Assembly: GCA_963803155.1 (NCBI GenBank)
Contig: CAWDMN010000038.1
Coordinates: 1-64,000 of the forward strand
Length of the DNA stretch: 64,000 nucleotides
DNA from: CAWDMN01 sp963803155
Lineage (GTDB): Bacteria; Acidobacteriota; Terriglobia; Versatilivoradales; Versatilivoraceae
Direction of reading: 5' to 3'
Shown here: piece by piece, positions 36,418 through 45,682 of the stretch
Layout of the letters: each line of letters opens with the position of its first letter
Numbering within the stretch: position 1 is the first letter of the stretch
Translations under genes and position numbers: made by a program
Notes under the pieces: generated by a model
Told to the model about the DNA's origin: nothing
Database searches by the model: none
The model's input: the letters and a program-made list of their open reading frames with translations, nothing else

Positions 36418-37815
36418 ATGGTAATTAAATTTGGCACGGATGGATGGCGCGGGGTAATTGCCCGTGATTTCACCTTTGAAAATGTGGGAGTGGCTTGCCA
36501 GGCCATTGCCGACTACCTGGATTCGCTGCACCCCGCTTCGCGTCAAATGTTGGTGGGATATGACACCCGCTTTATGGCCGGCCATTTTGCTATCAAGTCC
36601 GCACAGGTGCTGGCAGCCAACGGATTTGCGGTCGATGTGCACGATCGTCCCTTTCCCACCCCGTGCGTTTCCTACGAAGTCTACATTCGGAAGATGGCCG
36701 GCGGCATCATGATCACCGCCAGCCACAACCCGCCGGAGTATTGTGGGATCAAATTAAAAGCTTCGTTTGGGGGATCGGCCACGCCAACCATGATCAAGGA
36801 ACTCGAAGAATTTCTCTGGAAGAATCCCGTCCGCTGTCTCGCGGAAGGCGATTCAACTGGAATTCGCATCGTTCCGCCGGGAGATGAATATTTTAATCAT
36901 ATTCGAAAGTTGATCCGATTCGAGCTCATTCAAAAATCCAGCCTCAAGATTGTAGCCGATGCCATGCATGGAACGGGGAACGGGATCATTGAAAGAATCC
37001 TCCGGGAGTACGGAGTCGAATGTCAAAGCATCCGATCCACTCCTGACCCGCTGTTTGGCGGAGTCTTCCCTGAACCCATGGAGGAGAACCTGGGGGCACT
37101 AAAAGAAGCCATACTGCTAAATCACGCTGATGTTGGATTGGCTACTGACGGCGACGCAGACCGGTTGGGGGTGATGGATGCCAGCGGGCGCTACGTCAAC
37201 ACGCACCAAGTGCTTGCCCTATTGGCGCTATACTTGTTGCGCGGGAGAGGTTGGACTGGAAAAATAGTAAAAACGGTGGCGCAGAGCGTAATCATCGAGA
37301 AGATATGCCAGAAATTTAATCTGGAATACAGCATTGTCCCAATCGGATTTAAAAGCATCACGGACCTCATGCTGCGGGAAGATATCTTGATTGGCGGGGA
37401 AGAAAGCAATGGAGTGGGCATTAAAAATCACATCCCCGAGCGGGATGGAATCCTGATCAATTTGCTGATGCTGGAAATGCTGGCCGACAGCGGAAAACCT
37501 CTACATCAAATGGTGTGGGACCTTTGGGACGAATTTGGGGAATATCATTTCGAACGGCGGGATTTGTATGTGCCGCTCGAGTTTGGCAGAGGATTGGTGG
37601 AACAACTCCGGGAAAATCCCCCTTCCCTGTTTGCCGGATTGCCGTTGGACCGGGTCTTCACATTGGACGGGACGAAGCTGATCTTCCAGGATGAAAGCTG
37701 GATACTCTTCCGGCAATCCGGCACGGAACCTTTGCTCCGTCTTTATGCGGAGGCGCCGACCGTAGATCAGGTTCATCGGATGATGGCAGAAGGACTCCGC
37801 CTAGCCACCCCTTGA
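36418..37815 (+). CDS. Phosphoglucomutase/phosphomannomutase family enzyme
   Basis: Alpha-D-phosphohexomutase interconverting sugar 1- and 6-phosphates in the cytoplasm. All four family signatures are present in the 465-residue protein: the phosphoserine loop ITASHNPPEY near 100, the metal loop TDGDADRLG near 243, the sugar-binding loop IGGEESNGVGI near 325 and the phosphate-binding loop FRQSGTEPLLRLYAEA near 440. The start (VIKFGTDGWRGVI) is standard and GGGAG lies 8 bases before the ATG. The loops do not separate glucose from mannose or glucosamine specificity; the GGEESNG form is common in PGM/PMM. Tail-to-tail with ribBA, 6 bases apart. Confidence 0.94.
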   Translation: MVIKFGTDGWRGVIARDFTFENVGVACQAIADYLDSLHPASRQMLVGYDTRFMAGHFAIKSAQVLAANGFAVDVHDRPFPTPCVSYEVYIRKMAGGIMITASHNPPEYCGIKLKASFGGSATPTMIKELEEFLWKNPVRCLAEGDSTGIRIVPPGDEYFNHIRKLIRFELIQKSSLKIVADAMHGTGNGIIERILREYGVECQSIRSTPDPLFGGVFPEPMEENLGALKEAILLNHADVGLATDGDADRLGVMDASGRYVNTHQVLALLALYLLRGRGWTGKIVKTVAQSVIIEKICQKFNLEYSIVPIGFKSITDLMLREDILIGGEESNGVGIKNHIPERDGILINLLMLEMLADSGKPLHQMVWDLWDEFGEYHFERRDLYVPLEFGRGLVEQLRENPPSLFAGLPLDRVFTLDGTKLIFQDESWILFRQSGTEPLLRLYAEAPTVDQVHRMMAEGLRLATP

Positions 37816-37821
37816 GAGGAG

Positions 37822-38979
37822 TTATTTCTGCGGATTCCGCCGAGGACGAGGGGGGACAACGATTGGCACATCTCCGACGACCTTGATGCCATACCCTTTG
37901 AGGGCTACAATCTTGCGGGGATGATTGGTAAGCAACCGGATTTCCTTGAGATTCAGCCGGGCTAGGATTTGAGCCCCCGTGCCGTAGTCACGGCTGGCTC
38001 GGCGCATAGTATAGGCTTCGCGGTCGATGTTGGGCATGCCGTGATAAATCATGCGGGGCTGAGCCTCCCCTTTTTGCAATTCAAACCCGCGGCCGCGCTG
38101 ATGCATATAGAGCAGAACCCCGCGGCCTTCCGCCGCGATCATTTCCAATGATTTTTCCATTTCGGCCCGGCACTGGCAATCGAAGGAATTGAATATGTCC
38201 CCGGTCAGGCAATGAGAATGCACCCTCACGAGGACTGGCTGGTTCGTGTCCAGCTTTCCATAAATCAAGGCCACGTGGGTGTCATGATCGATCTCACACT
38301 CGAAGGCCACCATTCGGAAGATGCCGTAGGGAGTGGGCAGATCGGCTTCCGCCATGGGATGGACAAAACACTCCGTGCGCATCCGGTACTTGATCAGATC
38401 CGCGACCGTGATCATTTTCAGGCCATGCTCCGCGACAAATTCCAGCAATTGAGGAACTCGGGCCATCGTCCCATCATCGTTCATGATTTCGCAGATGACT
38501 CCAGCCTGTTGCATTCCGGCAATTCGAGCCAAATCCACGGCAGCTTCCGTCTGACCGGCCCGCATCAGCACTCCACCCTTGCGGGCACGCAACGGGAAGA
38601 TGTGGCCTGGTTTCACCAAATCCTGTGGTCGTGAAGCCGGATCGATAGCCGTCAGAATGGTGGCGGATCGGTCAGCGGCTGAAATTCCGGTGGAGACTTT
38701 ATTGCGCGCTTCGATCGAGACGCAGAAAGCGGTCCCGAAATTAGACTGGTTGTCCGTCGTCATAAGCGGAATCTGCAAGTCGTCGAGCCGTTCTTCCGTC
38801 ATGGCAAGGCAGATCAAGCCGCGCCCGTATTTGGCCATAAAGTTGATGGCATCCGGCGTGATTTTCTCGGCGGCGATCGTTAAGTCCCCTTCATTTTCGC
38901 GATCTTCGTCATCCACCACCACGATCATCCGCCCTGCCTGAAAATCCTCGATGGCTTCCTCGATACTGGAAAAACGCAT
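37822..38979 (-). CDS. ribBA: Bifunctional 3,4-dihydroxy-2-butanone-4-phosphate synthase / GTP cyclohydrolase II
   Basis: Makes both precursors of riboflavin. The N-terminal RibB half (1-205) has the acidic loop [25 protein letters not shown] and [14 protein letters not shown]; the C-terminal RibA half has zinc cysteines in [14 protein letters not shown] near 258-271 and the [10 protein letters not shown] and LLTNHPRK motifs. Unusual: the substrate loop normally written QEGRGIGL reads QRGRGFEL, and the following helix with DTVEAN is replaced by an unrelated stretch. This variant may be lineage-specific, but GTP cyclohydrolase activity should not be taken for granted. The ATG at 38979 follows GGGGAAAAG. 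Last gene of the rib run; no ribH is nearby. Confidence 0.92.
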   Translation of the reverse strand: MRFSSIEEAIEDFQAGRMIVVVDDEDRENEGDLTIAAEKITPDAINFMAKYGRGLICLAMTEERLDDLQIPLMTTDNQSNFGTAFCVSIEARNKVSTGISAADRSATILTAIDPASRPQDLVKPGHIFPLRARKGGVLMRAGQTEAAVDLARIAGMQQAGVICEIMNDDGTMARVPQLLEFVAEHGLKMITVADLIKYRMRTECFVHPMAEADLPTPYGIFRMVAFECEIDHDTHVALIYGKLDTNQPVLVRVHSHCLTGDIFNSFDCQCRAEMEKSLEMIAAEGRGVLLYMHQRGRGFELQKGEAQPRMIYHGMPNIDREAYTMRRASRDYGTGAQILARLNLKEIRLLTNHPRKIVALKGYGIKVVGDVPIVVPPRPRRNPQK

Positions 38980-39066
38980 GTCTTTTCCCCGCAAAATGGT
39001 CCCCTTTGATTTATGGATGTGATCGCGAAATTCAACACGGGAAGAAATCGGCGACAATTACCCCGC

Positions 39067-39714
39067 CTAGTACCCTCGTTCCCGCAAATATTCAGCTGTA
39101 AGACGCGGCGTCTCTTCCCGCGAATCCTGATTTTTCAAAAGAGCGTCGACATATTTTGCCAAAATGTCGAACTCGATATTCACTGCATCGTCCGTTTGCA
39201 AATATTTTAGGGTCGTGTTTTCGAGAGAATGCGGAATCAGGGCCACCTGAAAGTTATCCCCCTGAAGCCGGGCGACCGTCAGGCTGACCCCATTCACGGC
39301 GACGGATCCCTTTTCCACCAGCCATTTCCGACCGTCCACCGGGATGGCAAAAGCATGGACTGCATATTGTCCTTCGCGGCGGATCCACTGAACAGTCCCT
39401 AAGGTATCCACATGGCCCTGAACGAAATGTCCCCCCAGGCGGCTGACCGGCAGCAAAGCCCGTTCCAAGTTAACCGGAATGCCCGGGCCCATCGCTTTGA
39501 AGCTGGAGCGCTCCAACGTTTCGCTGGACAATTGCGCCTGAAATCCCGTTGAGCTTATCCGAGTGGCCGTTAAACATACCCCATTCACGCAGACACTATC
39601 TCCGATTTTGAGGTCGTCCAAAATCTTTGCCGCGGAAATCTCCAGAAAGGCGGTGTCGCCTTGAACTTTCAGAACCGTGATTTTTCCAATCTCTTCAACG
39701 ATGCCTGTAAACAT
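39067..39714 (-). CDS. ribE: Riboflavin synthase, alpha subunit
   Basis: Dismutates two molecules of dimethylribityllumazine to riboflavin. 215 residues with the two internally repeated lumazine-binding barrels: the first begins FTGIVEEIG with SVCVNGVCLTAT near 40; the second has GHFVQGHVDTLG near 95 and SVAVNGVSLTVA near 138. The C-terminal tail is somewhat long. The ATG at 39714 matches the family start exactly. It lies 84 bases after ribD and 87 bases before ribBA in the same orientation, consistent with one transcript. Confidence 0.96.
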   Translation of the reverse strand: MFTGIVEEIGKITVLKVQGDTAFLEISAAKILDDLKIGDSVCVNGVCLTATRISSTGFQAQLSSETLERSSFKAMGPGIPVNLERALLPVSRLGGHFVQGHVDTLGTVQWIRREGQYAVHAFAIPVDGRKWLVEKGSVAVNGVSLTVARLQGDNFQVALIPHSLENTTLKYLQTDDAVNIEFDILAKYVDALLKNQDSREETPRLTAEYLRERGY

Positions 39715-39798
39715 GAAAAATCCTTAGCTCATCAGAAGTCTATTTGTTCAGGCTGATGATCCCTGAAGCCTGGTGAATCGTCACTACTCGGGGGCTGC

Positions 39799-40983
39799 TC
39801 AATTCTGTTGGGGATTAGATTCTGTGAGCGGCTTGGGTGATGAGACGTTATGCTGAATCTCAACGAGGTGTTGGGTTATATAAGACTCAATCATCACATC
39901 AGGACCGAGGCGTTCTATATCCTCAAACCGCATTGGCACTGTTTCACTCAGACCTCCAAATCCCTCGCCAGCTACAACAGACAAAGCATTCCGCCCGCCG
40001 AGAATTTTGGGGGCTATAAAAAAAATCACTTTGTCGGCACAACCGCTCTTCAGAAATTCAAAGTGGGTTTGCCCTCCTCCTTCCACCAAAAGACTCGTAA
40101 TCTGCCGACGCCCGAGTTCTTCCAGAACATAGGAGAGAGGAATGATCCCACTTTGCGAAGGATGCACGATCACTTCAATTCCCAAAGATTCCAACTCCGT
40201 TTTCTTTTCCGGAGGATGTTCTTCCCCACAAAAGATCATGAGCGGCGCAATTGAAAGGGTCTGCGCCAAACGACTCTGCGGCGAAATCCGGAGACGCCGG
40301 TCCAACACTATCCGCCAGAGAGGATAGTGGCGCAGGCAATTACTCCTGTCAGTCAAGCGCGGGTCATCGGAAAGAACAGTCTGAATTCCAACCAGAATCG
40401 CGTCCGCGGCATGCCGGAGCTGATGCACCTTTTGCCAAGACGCATCGCTAGTGATACGCCGCTCCGCTGTGCGAATGGAGGCAATTTTCCCGTCGAGAGT
40501 CATCCCCGCTTTCAATGTCACAAAAGGGATCTTATGAACAATATACTTGGAAAAGGCTTCATTCAACTTCCGAGCTTCATTTTCCATTAGCCCGGTTTGC
40601 ACTTCAATTCCTGACTCCCGTAAAATCTGAATTCCCTTCCCCGCCACCAGTGGATTGGGATCCGTCATCGCCACGACCACGCGCTGGATGCCCGAGGTCC
40701 GGATCAAGTCCGTACAGGGAGGAGTGCGTCCATAATGGCAACATGGCTCCAAATTCAAGTAGAGCGTGCCTCCCCGTGCTCTTTCAGCAGCCTCTTCTAA
40801 AGCCAATACTTCTGCATGCTTTTTTTCCTGAAAACGATGGCACCCCTCTCCTTTAACCGCGCCAGCCTGTACGACCAAGGCTCCGACCATGGGATTGGGG
40901 CTTGTCAGGCCCGTCCCCATCCGGGCCAGTTCGAGGGCACGCCGCATGAATTGTTCGTCATCCACAAGATAAGACGCAGCCAT
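39799..40983 (-). CDS. ribD: Bifunctional diaminohydroxyphosphoribosylaminopyrimidine deaminase / reductase
   Basis: Second and third steps of riboflavin synthesis. The deaminase half has the zinc site KKHAEVLALEEA with PCCHYGRTPPC (His, Cys, Cys) near 60-95 and the N-terminal LTSPNPMVGALVV. The reductase half (150-370) has LKAGMTLDGKIA, ADAILVGIQTVLSDDPRLT, VEGGGQTHFEF and IAPKILGG. The length, 394, is normal plus a short polar tail. First gene of the minus-strand rib set ribD-ribE-ribBA. No FMN riboswitch sequence could be recognised in the 184 bases upstream. Confidence 0.95.
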   Translation of the reverse strand: MAASYLVDDEQFMRRALELARMGTGLTSPNPMVGALVVQAGAVKGEGCHRFQEKKHAEVLALEEAAERARGGTLYLNLEPCCHYGRTPPCTDLIRTSGIQRVVVAMTDPNPLVAGKGIQILRESGIEVQTGLMENEARKLNEAFSKYIVHKIPFVTLKAGMTLDGKIASIRTAERRITSDASWQKVHQLRHAADAILVGIQTVLSDDPRLTDRSNCLRHYPLWRIVLDRRLRISPQSRLAQTLSIAPLMIFCGEEHPPEKKTELESLGIEVIVHPSQSGIIPLSYVLEELGRRQITSLLVEGGGQTHFEFLKSGCADKVIFFIAPKILGGRNALSVVAGEGFGGLSETVPMRFEDIERLGPDVMIESYITQHLVEIQHNVSSPKPLTESNPQQN

Positions 40984-41167
40984 AGGAAAAATCGAATTTA
41001 AAAATCTGGGGCTTTAAAACCTCAATGAGACTTACCCGCAGGGAGGCAGGGATGCAGAGGTCATCCATTATCCCACGGTTGGTGTCGCGCCAATACGCGG
41101 TGAAGCGCGCGATTCACTCGACAGCGACGTGAAGCTTTCGCCTCCCCCTAAAAATCTCCGGGGATTT

Positions 41168-42112
41168 CTAAGTTTCAAACAGAGATTCAATATATTGGGC
41201 CGGAAAAAACTGCAGCAAATCGTCGATTTTTTCACCAACACCCACATATTGAATGGGGACTTTCAGCTCGCGCGCGATGGCTACCACCACGCCGCCTTTC
41301 GCCGTCCCATCGAGTTTGGTCAAAACAATTCCCGTAATACCCGCCGATTTTAGGAACTCGCGCGCCTGGTTCAATCCATTTTGTCCGGTAACTGCGTCGA
41401 TGACAAGAAGAACTTCGTGCGGAGCCCCTTCCACTTCCCGCGCGGCAATCCGGTTCATTTTTTCCAGCTCTCTCATCAAGTTATCTTTGGTGTGCAAGCG
41501 GCCGGCGGTATCAATGATCAGCACCTGCACTCCCCGGGCTTTGGAGGCGGCAATCGCATCGAAGAGGACCGCGGAAGGATCCGCTCCGCTCTTTTGCCGA
41601 ATGATGTCCACGCCAGCCCGTTTTCCCCAAACTTCGAGCTGTTCGATGGCAGCTGCACGGAAAGTGTCAGCCGCGCAGATTAAGACTTTTTGGTCCTCGG
41701 ACCGAAAGAGGTTGGCCAGCTTGCCAATCGTGGTAGTTTTTCCAACTCCGTTGACCCCCACTACCATAATGATGCGTAATCCTCCGCTGGGCTTGGCCCC
41801 ACATGCGGTAGAAGCATTTTCAAGGATTTGCCGGAGTTCCAACTTGATCAGGTTCTTCAGTTGATCGGCATCATCAATTTGTTTACGATCTATCTGCTCC
41901 CGAATCTTATCCAGAATCTCCCGAGTGGTTTCCACGCCGATATCCGCGCCAATCAAAATTGCTTCGAGTTCATCCAGCAAATCGGCATCAATCTCTTTTT
42001 TGCCTTTGACCACATCCTCGATCCTGGCCACGAGATTGGCCTTGGTGGAAGAGACTGCTGCCTTCAATTTACTGAAAAATCCCTCTTTTTTTTCCCGTTT
42101 TCCAAATGACAT
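41168..42112 (-). CDS. ftsY: Signal recognition particle receptor FtsY
   Basis: SRP-receptor GTPase that docks ribosome-nascent chain complexes at the membrane. The 314-residue protein has a short basic/acidic N-terminus ([18 protein letters not shown]), the four-helix N domain, and the G domain with G1 [15 protein letters not shown] near 118, the insertion-box motif [10 protein letters not shown]3 [13 protein letters not shown] near 205, G4 [10 protein letters not shown] near 260 and the closing [13 protein letters not shown]. It lacks the long acidic A domain of E. coli FtsY, as is usual outside enterobacteria. It stands between ribD and a small Roadblock-like gene. Confidence 0.97.
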   Translation of the reverse strand: MSFGKREKKEGFFSKLKAAVSSTKANLVARIEDVVKGKKEIDADLLDELEAILIGADIGVETTREILDKIREQIDRKQIDDADQLKNLIKLELRQILENASTACGAKPSGGLRIIMVVGVNGVGKTTTIGKLANLFRSEDQKVLICAADTFRAAAIEQLEVWGKRAGVDIIRQKSGADPSAVLFDAIAASKARGVQVLIIDTAGRLHTKDNLMRELEKMNRIAAREVEGAPHEVLLVIDAVTGQNGLNQAREFLKSAGITGIVLTKLDGTAKGGVVVAIARELKVPIQYVGVGEKIDDLLQFFPAQYIESLFET

Positions 42113-42310
42113 TGAGATAAATTATCCTTCCCTGATTCTTATTGCAGCGTCTGTGTACGCTGAGCATCCCGGGAGCCGCGCCGAATCTGTTCGCCTATGC
42201 ATGAGGCCAGTTACCTGTATCCAGCCCAGGCTTTTTGCCGGATGAACCTTCATAGCGAACTGATTATCTTAACATGGGCGCATAGGAGGGGGAGAATTTT
42301 TCGAAATAGG

Positions 42311-42658
42311 TCACAAATCGGCATTGATGGCGAGAGCCGCTTCTTTTATGCGCGAGACTGCCTGGAATATTCTATGGCGGTCTTTCAGGGTAAAAACCAG
42401 ACAATATCCTTGATTTAAGGGATGTATGATCCAGGAAAATTGGTCATATACACAGATGATCAGTTGGAGTGGACCGGACGAACTCGTTTCGCTGGCGCGA
42501 TCCAAAAAAATTCTCTGGTAGGCCAGATGAACACGGTGAGCATACCCCTCCAAGGGCCCTGCCACTTGCACCGTCTCACCATCATCCGCGACGAACCCCG
42601 CGCCCACACTGCCGGGTACTTTTTCCAGCAAATGGTTCAGGATCTTGGAAAAGGGCAT
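42311..42658 (-). CDS. Small Roadblock/LC7-like protein
   Basis: 115 residues starting FSKILNHLLEKVPGSVGAGFVADDGETVQ, a helix followed by strands around a G-x-x-x-ADDGE turn that resembles the Roadblock/LC7 fold, with the later strands LQLIICVYDQFSWIIHPL and GYCLVFTLKD and a final long helix. Roadblock proteins commonly act as regulators of small GTPases or in motility and signalling. No partner GTPase is adjacent; the downstream neighbour is ftsY and the upstream one is an HD-GYP receptor. The fold call is from pattern only; function unassigned. Confidence 0.6.
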   Translation of the reverse strand: MPFSKILNHLLEKVPGSVGAGFVADDGETVQVAGPLEGYAHRVHLAYQRIFLDRASETSSSGPLQLIICVYDQFSWIIHPLNQGYCLVFTLKDRHRIFQAVSRIKEAALAINADL

Positions 42659-42731
42659 TCCAGAATACTCTCAGTCAAAATTTAATCATGGTTTTTTGGC
42701 AACGGATGGTTCCTTGCCAAATCCTGAAACA

Positions 42732-44498
42732 TTATGCCACGGGAGCAGGAGTATTGCAGATAGAATTGAAATCCCCTTGATCAACGGCTTCCGCGAGAGC
42801 CGTTACAACACGGGGATCATATTTTATGCCGGAGCCGTTTTGGATTTCGCTAAACGTTTCTTCAATCGAAAAAGCTCTTTGATATAGTCGTTTTGAAGTC
42901 ATCGCGTCCAAGGTGTCGGCCACACTGATAACGCGGGCGATCAGCGGGATATTATCCCCTTTGAGGCGGTCCGGATAACCATTTCCATTCCAATGCTCAT
43001 GATGATGTCTCATGCCGGGAGTCATGTTGTGCAATTCTTCAATGGAGTTCATGATGTTGGCCCCTTTGACGGGGTGTTGTTTCATCATCTCAAACTCCTC
43101 ATCACTCAAAACTCCCGGTTTTTTCAAGACGCTGTCATCGATCCCGATTTTTCCAATGTCGTGAAGGAGAGCAGCAATGCGCAAACTCTCCAGCTCATTC
43201 TCATTTAATCCGAGATGCCGTCCGATAATGGTGGAAAATTCGGTTACTCTTTCAGAATGTCCGCGTGTGTATGGATCTTTTTCGTCGATAGCGGCCGCTA
43301 AAGCACGAATCGTCCCGATAAAAAGGTCCCGGTTTTTCTTGGCTGCCATTTGCAGCTGTTCGACATAGAGCTGCAATGAGCCGGTCATTTTGTTGAATGT
43401 ATCCGCCAGTTCGCCAATCTCTGTACGCGTGCGGATTGTGATTCTCTGGGAAAAGTCGCCTTGGGCGATAGCCCGGGTTCGTTCGGTCAGTTGCTGCAAG
43501 GGGGAAACCAGGAACCGGGTGCTCGAGAAGCCGACAAAAACCGCAAAGAGTAGCAACAACGCGCCCCAGAAGATAGCTTCCCGTTTCATCTCGGTCACCG
43601 AGGCAAAAGCATCAGCCTGTTCAATCTGCACGATCACCCCCCAGGCTGGTTCGGGGATGATGCAATGGGTCCCGAGCATGGCCACTTGTTTTCCGTCCCG
43701 GTTCATCAAAAAAGGGGAGGTGACAACCGGGCTGTTCCAGCTGTTTTTCCTGATTTTTGCCGCAGTCACGAAGTCTTTGACAATCTCGACATCATTCTGG
43801 ATGGCCCGTCCCGTGAAGAATTCCCGCTTCTCCGGGTGAACGACAATCCTTCCTTCCACGTCCACCACATAGACGCTTTCTCCACCGACACTCCGCTTTT
43901 TGACCCGATCCGCGATCTCTTCGAGACTCAGGATGGCAATAATGGCGCCACTCCACTGGTTCCCCGAATTATAGGGCACGGAAACCACCGTCACAGTCTG
44001 GTAACCGGTTCCCGGATCGACCTGGGTGGGACTTGTAATGTAGAACGGTGTCTTTCTTCCAGCGATCGCTGAAAAAGCCTCCAGCAGTGATTGTTGAATA
44101 AAATCGTCACTGGCGTTGTAACTGCCTGCGCGAATCCCCTTGCCCTCAGTGTTGACCAGACTCACATATAGGGTCTTGGGTGATTGAGAGGCAAATTTCT
44201 GTAATTTCTGCTCGATGGCCAATCGGCCTTCGCTTCCTTCCGTCAGTCCAGTGGCTCCTCTGGTCTCCAGTGCGGTCGCCAACATTTGTAGCTGCTCACG
44301 ATAACTGCCGATAAACCACGAAATTTCACTCGCCAGTGATTCAGCGATAGTGCTCTGATGGATGCGCTCCTTTGTCTCCAGCAATTCCCGATTAAAACGG
44401 ATCTGTTTCCACCCATAATACGTCAGGGGAAGAACGCTGACTAAGAGGAGAACGCCAAGGATGTGATATAAAAGCTTTATGCGTTTGAGAAAATACAT
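42732..44498 (-). CDS. Membrane receptor with Cache sensor, HAMP and HD-GYP phosphodiesterase domains
   Basis: 588 residues. A transmembrane helix near 10-30 leads into an extracytoplasmic double-Cache sensor (about 35-295), a second helix (about 305-328), a HAMP domain (about 330-385, QLTERTRAIAQGDFSQRI) and a C-terminal HD-GYP domain (about 395-560). The domain carries ALLHDIGKIGIDDSVL, HHHEHWNGNGYPDRLKGDNIP and the substrate/metal residues of active HD-GYP enzymes, so it probably degrades cyclic di-GMP (or cGAMP) in response to an external ligand. It stands downstream of a second c-di-GMP gene in the same orientation. No good Shine-Dalgarno is seen before the ATG. Confidence 0.93.
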   Translation of the reverse strand: MYFLKRIKLLYHILGVLLLVSVLPLTYYGWKQIRFNRELLETKERIHQSTIAESLASEISWFIGSYREQLQMLATALETRGATGLTEGSEGRLAIEQKLQKFASQSPKTLYVSLVNTEGKGIRAGSYNASDDFIQQSLLEAFSAIAGRKTPFYITSPTQVDPGTGYQTVTVVSVPYNSGNQWSGAIIAILSLEEIADRVKKRSVGGESVYVVDVEGRIVVHPEKREFFTGRAIQNDVEIVKDFVTAAKIRKNSWNSPVVTSPFLMNRDGKQVAMLGTHCIIPEPAWGVIVQIEQADAFASVTEMKREAIFWGALLLLFAVFVGFSSTRFLVSPLQQLTERTRAIAQGDFSQRITIRTRTEIGELADTFNKMTGSLQLYVEQLQMAAKKNRDLFIGTIRALAAAIDEKDPYTRGHSERVTEFSTIIGRHLGLNENELESLRIAALLHDIGKIGIDDSVLKKPGVLSDEEFEMMKQHPVKGANIMNSIEELHNMTPGMRHHHEHWNGNGYPDRLKGDNIPLIARVISVADTLDAMTSKRLYQRAFSIEETFSEIQNGSGIKYDPRVVTALAEAVDQGDFNSICNTPAPVA

Positions 44499-44535
44499 AG
44501 GCAGTTAATCTAAGAATCTAAGAACCGGCCCGGGG

Positions 44536-44745
44536 CTAAACTTTTTTATCGGTATAGGAGAAGTCGAAGGTTAACGAATTATTCTGCCAGGTAAAGGCTT
44601 GCCAATTGGGTCGAAGATTGGGACAAAAGTTGGAAGAATCAGAGAAGGGATAAGCTTGCAGAGAGCGCAGCAGCATACATGCCGCCACGCTCCTGTCTTG
44701 CCGTTTTAGCCCATTGAGCGCTAATCCGATTTCGCGTAATGACAT
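44536..44745 (-). CDS. Possible small protein between the two c-di-GMP genes
   Basis: A 69-codon frame in the 270-base gap, beginning SLREIGLALNGLKRQD and ending SLTFDFSYTDKKV. Its composition (balanced, with aromatic and polar residues) is more protein-like than most shadows, and it lies in the same direction as its neighbours. There is no clear ribosome binding site and no family was recognised. It could be noncoding. Confidence 0.22.
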   Translation of the reverse strand: MSLREIGLALNGLKRQDRSVAACMLLRSLQAYPFSDSSNFCPNLRPNWQAFTWQNNSLTFDFSYTDKKV

Positions 44746-44767
44746 CGCATGATTTTTTGGACGAATT

Positions 44768-45682
44768 TTAATTGACACTGGCGGGAGGGGTGCTGGACAA
44801 ATCCAACGCGCGCAGGATTTTCTTGGGTCCAGACGCAAGCGAAATATTCTCCGCCCGCCCCTCATGCTTATCGCGATACATCTGATAGTCGGCAACGGTA
44901 AAAAGATGAGACAACTCAGAACCATGTTCCGGATAAAATGCCGCGCCAATGCTAATGCTTAATTGAAGTTCCTGCCCGGAATTGACCTTGTGCCGGATAT
45001 CCCGGACGGAATGGCGGATGCGTTCCATCACAACAGCCGCGGTGTTCTGGTCAGCGTTGTACAAGAAGGCCACGAATTCGTCGCCGCCATACCGGATGCA
45101 GGTGTCATATTTGCGCATTTCCTGCTGGAGCACGCGGCTAACTTCAATTAAAACCTCATCGCCTACCCGATGCCCATGCTGGTCATTGATGCTTTTGAAT
45201 CCATTGAGATCCATCACCAAGACTGCCATTTTCTCGTTGAAACGTTCGGCTTTCTTCACGTTTTGTTCATAGATGAGAAACATATAGCGGGAGTTGGGCA
45301 GTCCCGTGAGAGCATCCGTCAGTGAATTCCGCTCGTACGATTCGAAAGCTTGAGCATTTTGAATGGAGATGGCAGCCTGACCACAGACCATTTCCAACAA
45401 CCGGACGTGATCGTCAGTATAAGGAGAATGGGCATCTTTGGAATAAAGAGCAATGGCCCCCAGCACGTTTTCTTCAGCTTGAAGCGGAAAGGCCAGGGTA
45501 TTGACCAACTCATCAGGCCGTTCATACAACAGTAAATTCTTAAATTCGCAAGATGGGTGCGTATTGACTACCGGCTGGTTGAAGGCAATCGCATACGCCG
45601 GCGGGACCTTCCCCTGACCGCACCCAGTTTTTGCCGAGATATTCTGAATATTCCCCCACCGCCAATGCGGCTCGCGCCACAT
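44768..45682 (-). CDS. GAF C-terminal part plus GGDEF diguanylate cyclase domain (downstream half of a split gene)
   Basis: From about codon 29 this frame reads YAIAFNQPVVN and goes on through the second half of a GAF domain, then a GGDEF domain (about 120-290) with SLTDALTGLPNSRYM, MDLNGFKSINDQHGH and the active-site signature RYGGDEFVA. It therefore looks catalytically competent for c-di-GMP synthesis. The first 28 codons are out of frame with real protein: the true continuation is from the upstream HD-GYP/GAF frame, broken by one base at about 45596. No RxxD inhibitory site is obvious. Independent translation from 45682 is unlikely because no ribosome binding site precedes it. Confidence 0.85.
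   Translation of the reverse strand: MWREPHWRWGNIQNISAKTGCGQGKVPPAYAIAFNQPVVNTHPSCEFKNLLLYERPDELVNTLAFPLQAEENVLGAIALYSKDAHSPYTDDHVRLLEMVCGQAAISIQNAQAFESYERNSLTDALTGLPNSRYMFLIYEQNVKKAERFNEKMAVLVMDLNGFKSINDQHGHRVGDEVLIEVSRVLQQEMRKYDTCIRYGGDEFVAFLYNADQNTAAVVMERIRHSVRDIRHKVNSGQELQLSISIGAAFYPEHGSELSHLFTVADYQMYRDKHEGRAENISLASGPKKILRALDLSSTPPASVN

Noticed and set aside
40984..41167. FMN riboswitch upstream of ribD
   Set aside because: The conserved RFN-element blocks could not be found in this spacer on the minus strand.
42311..44767. A toxin-antitoxin or defence interpretation of the small genes around the HD-GYP receptor
   Set aside because: The small Roadblock-like protein and the 69-codon frame show no toxin, nuclease or antitoxin motif, and the neighbours are ftsY and c-di-GMP enzymes.
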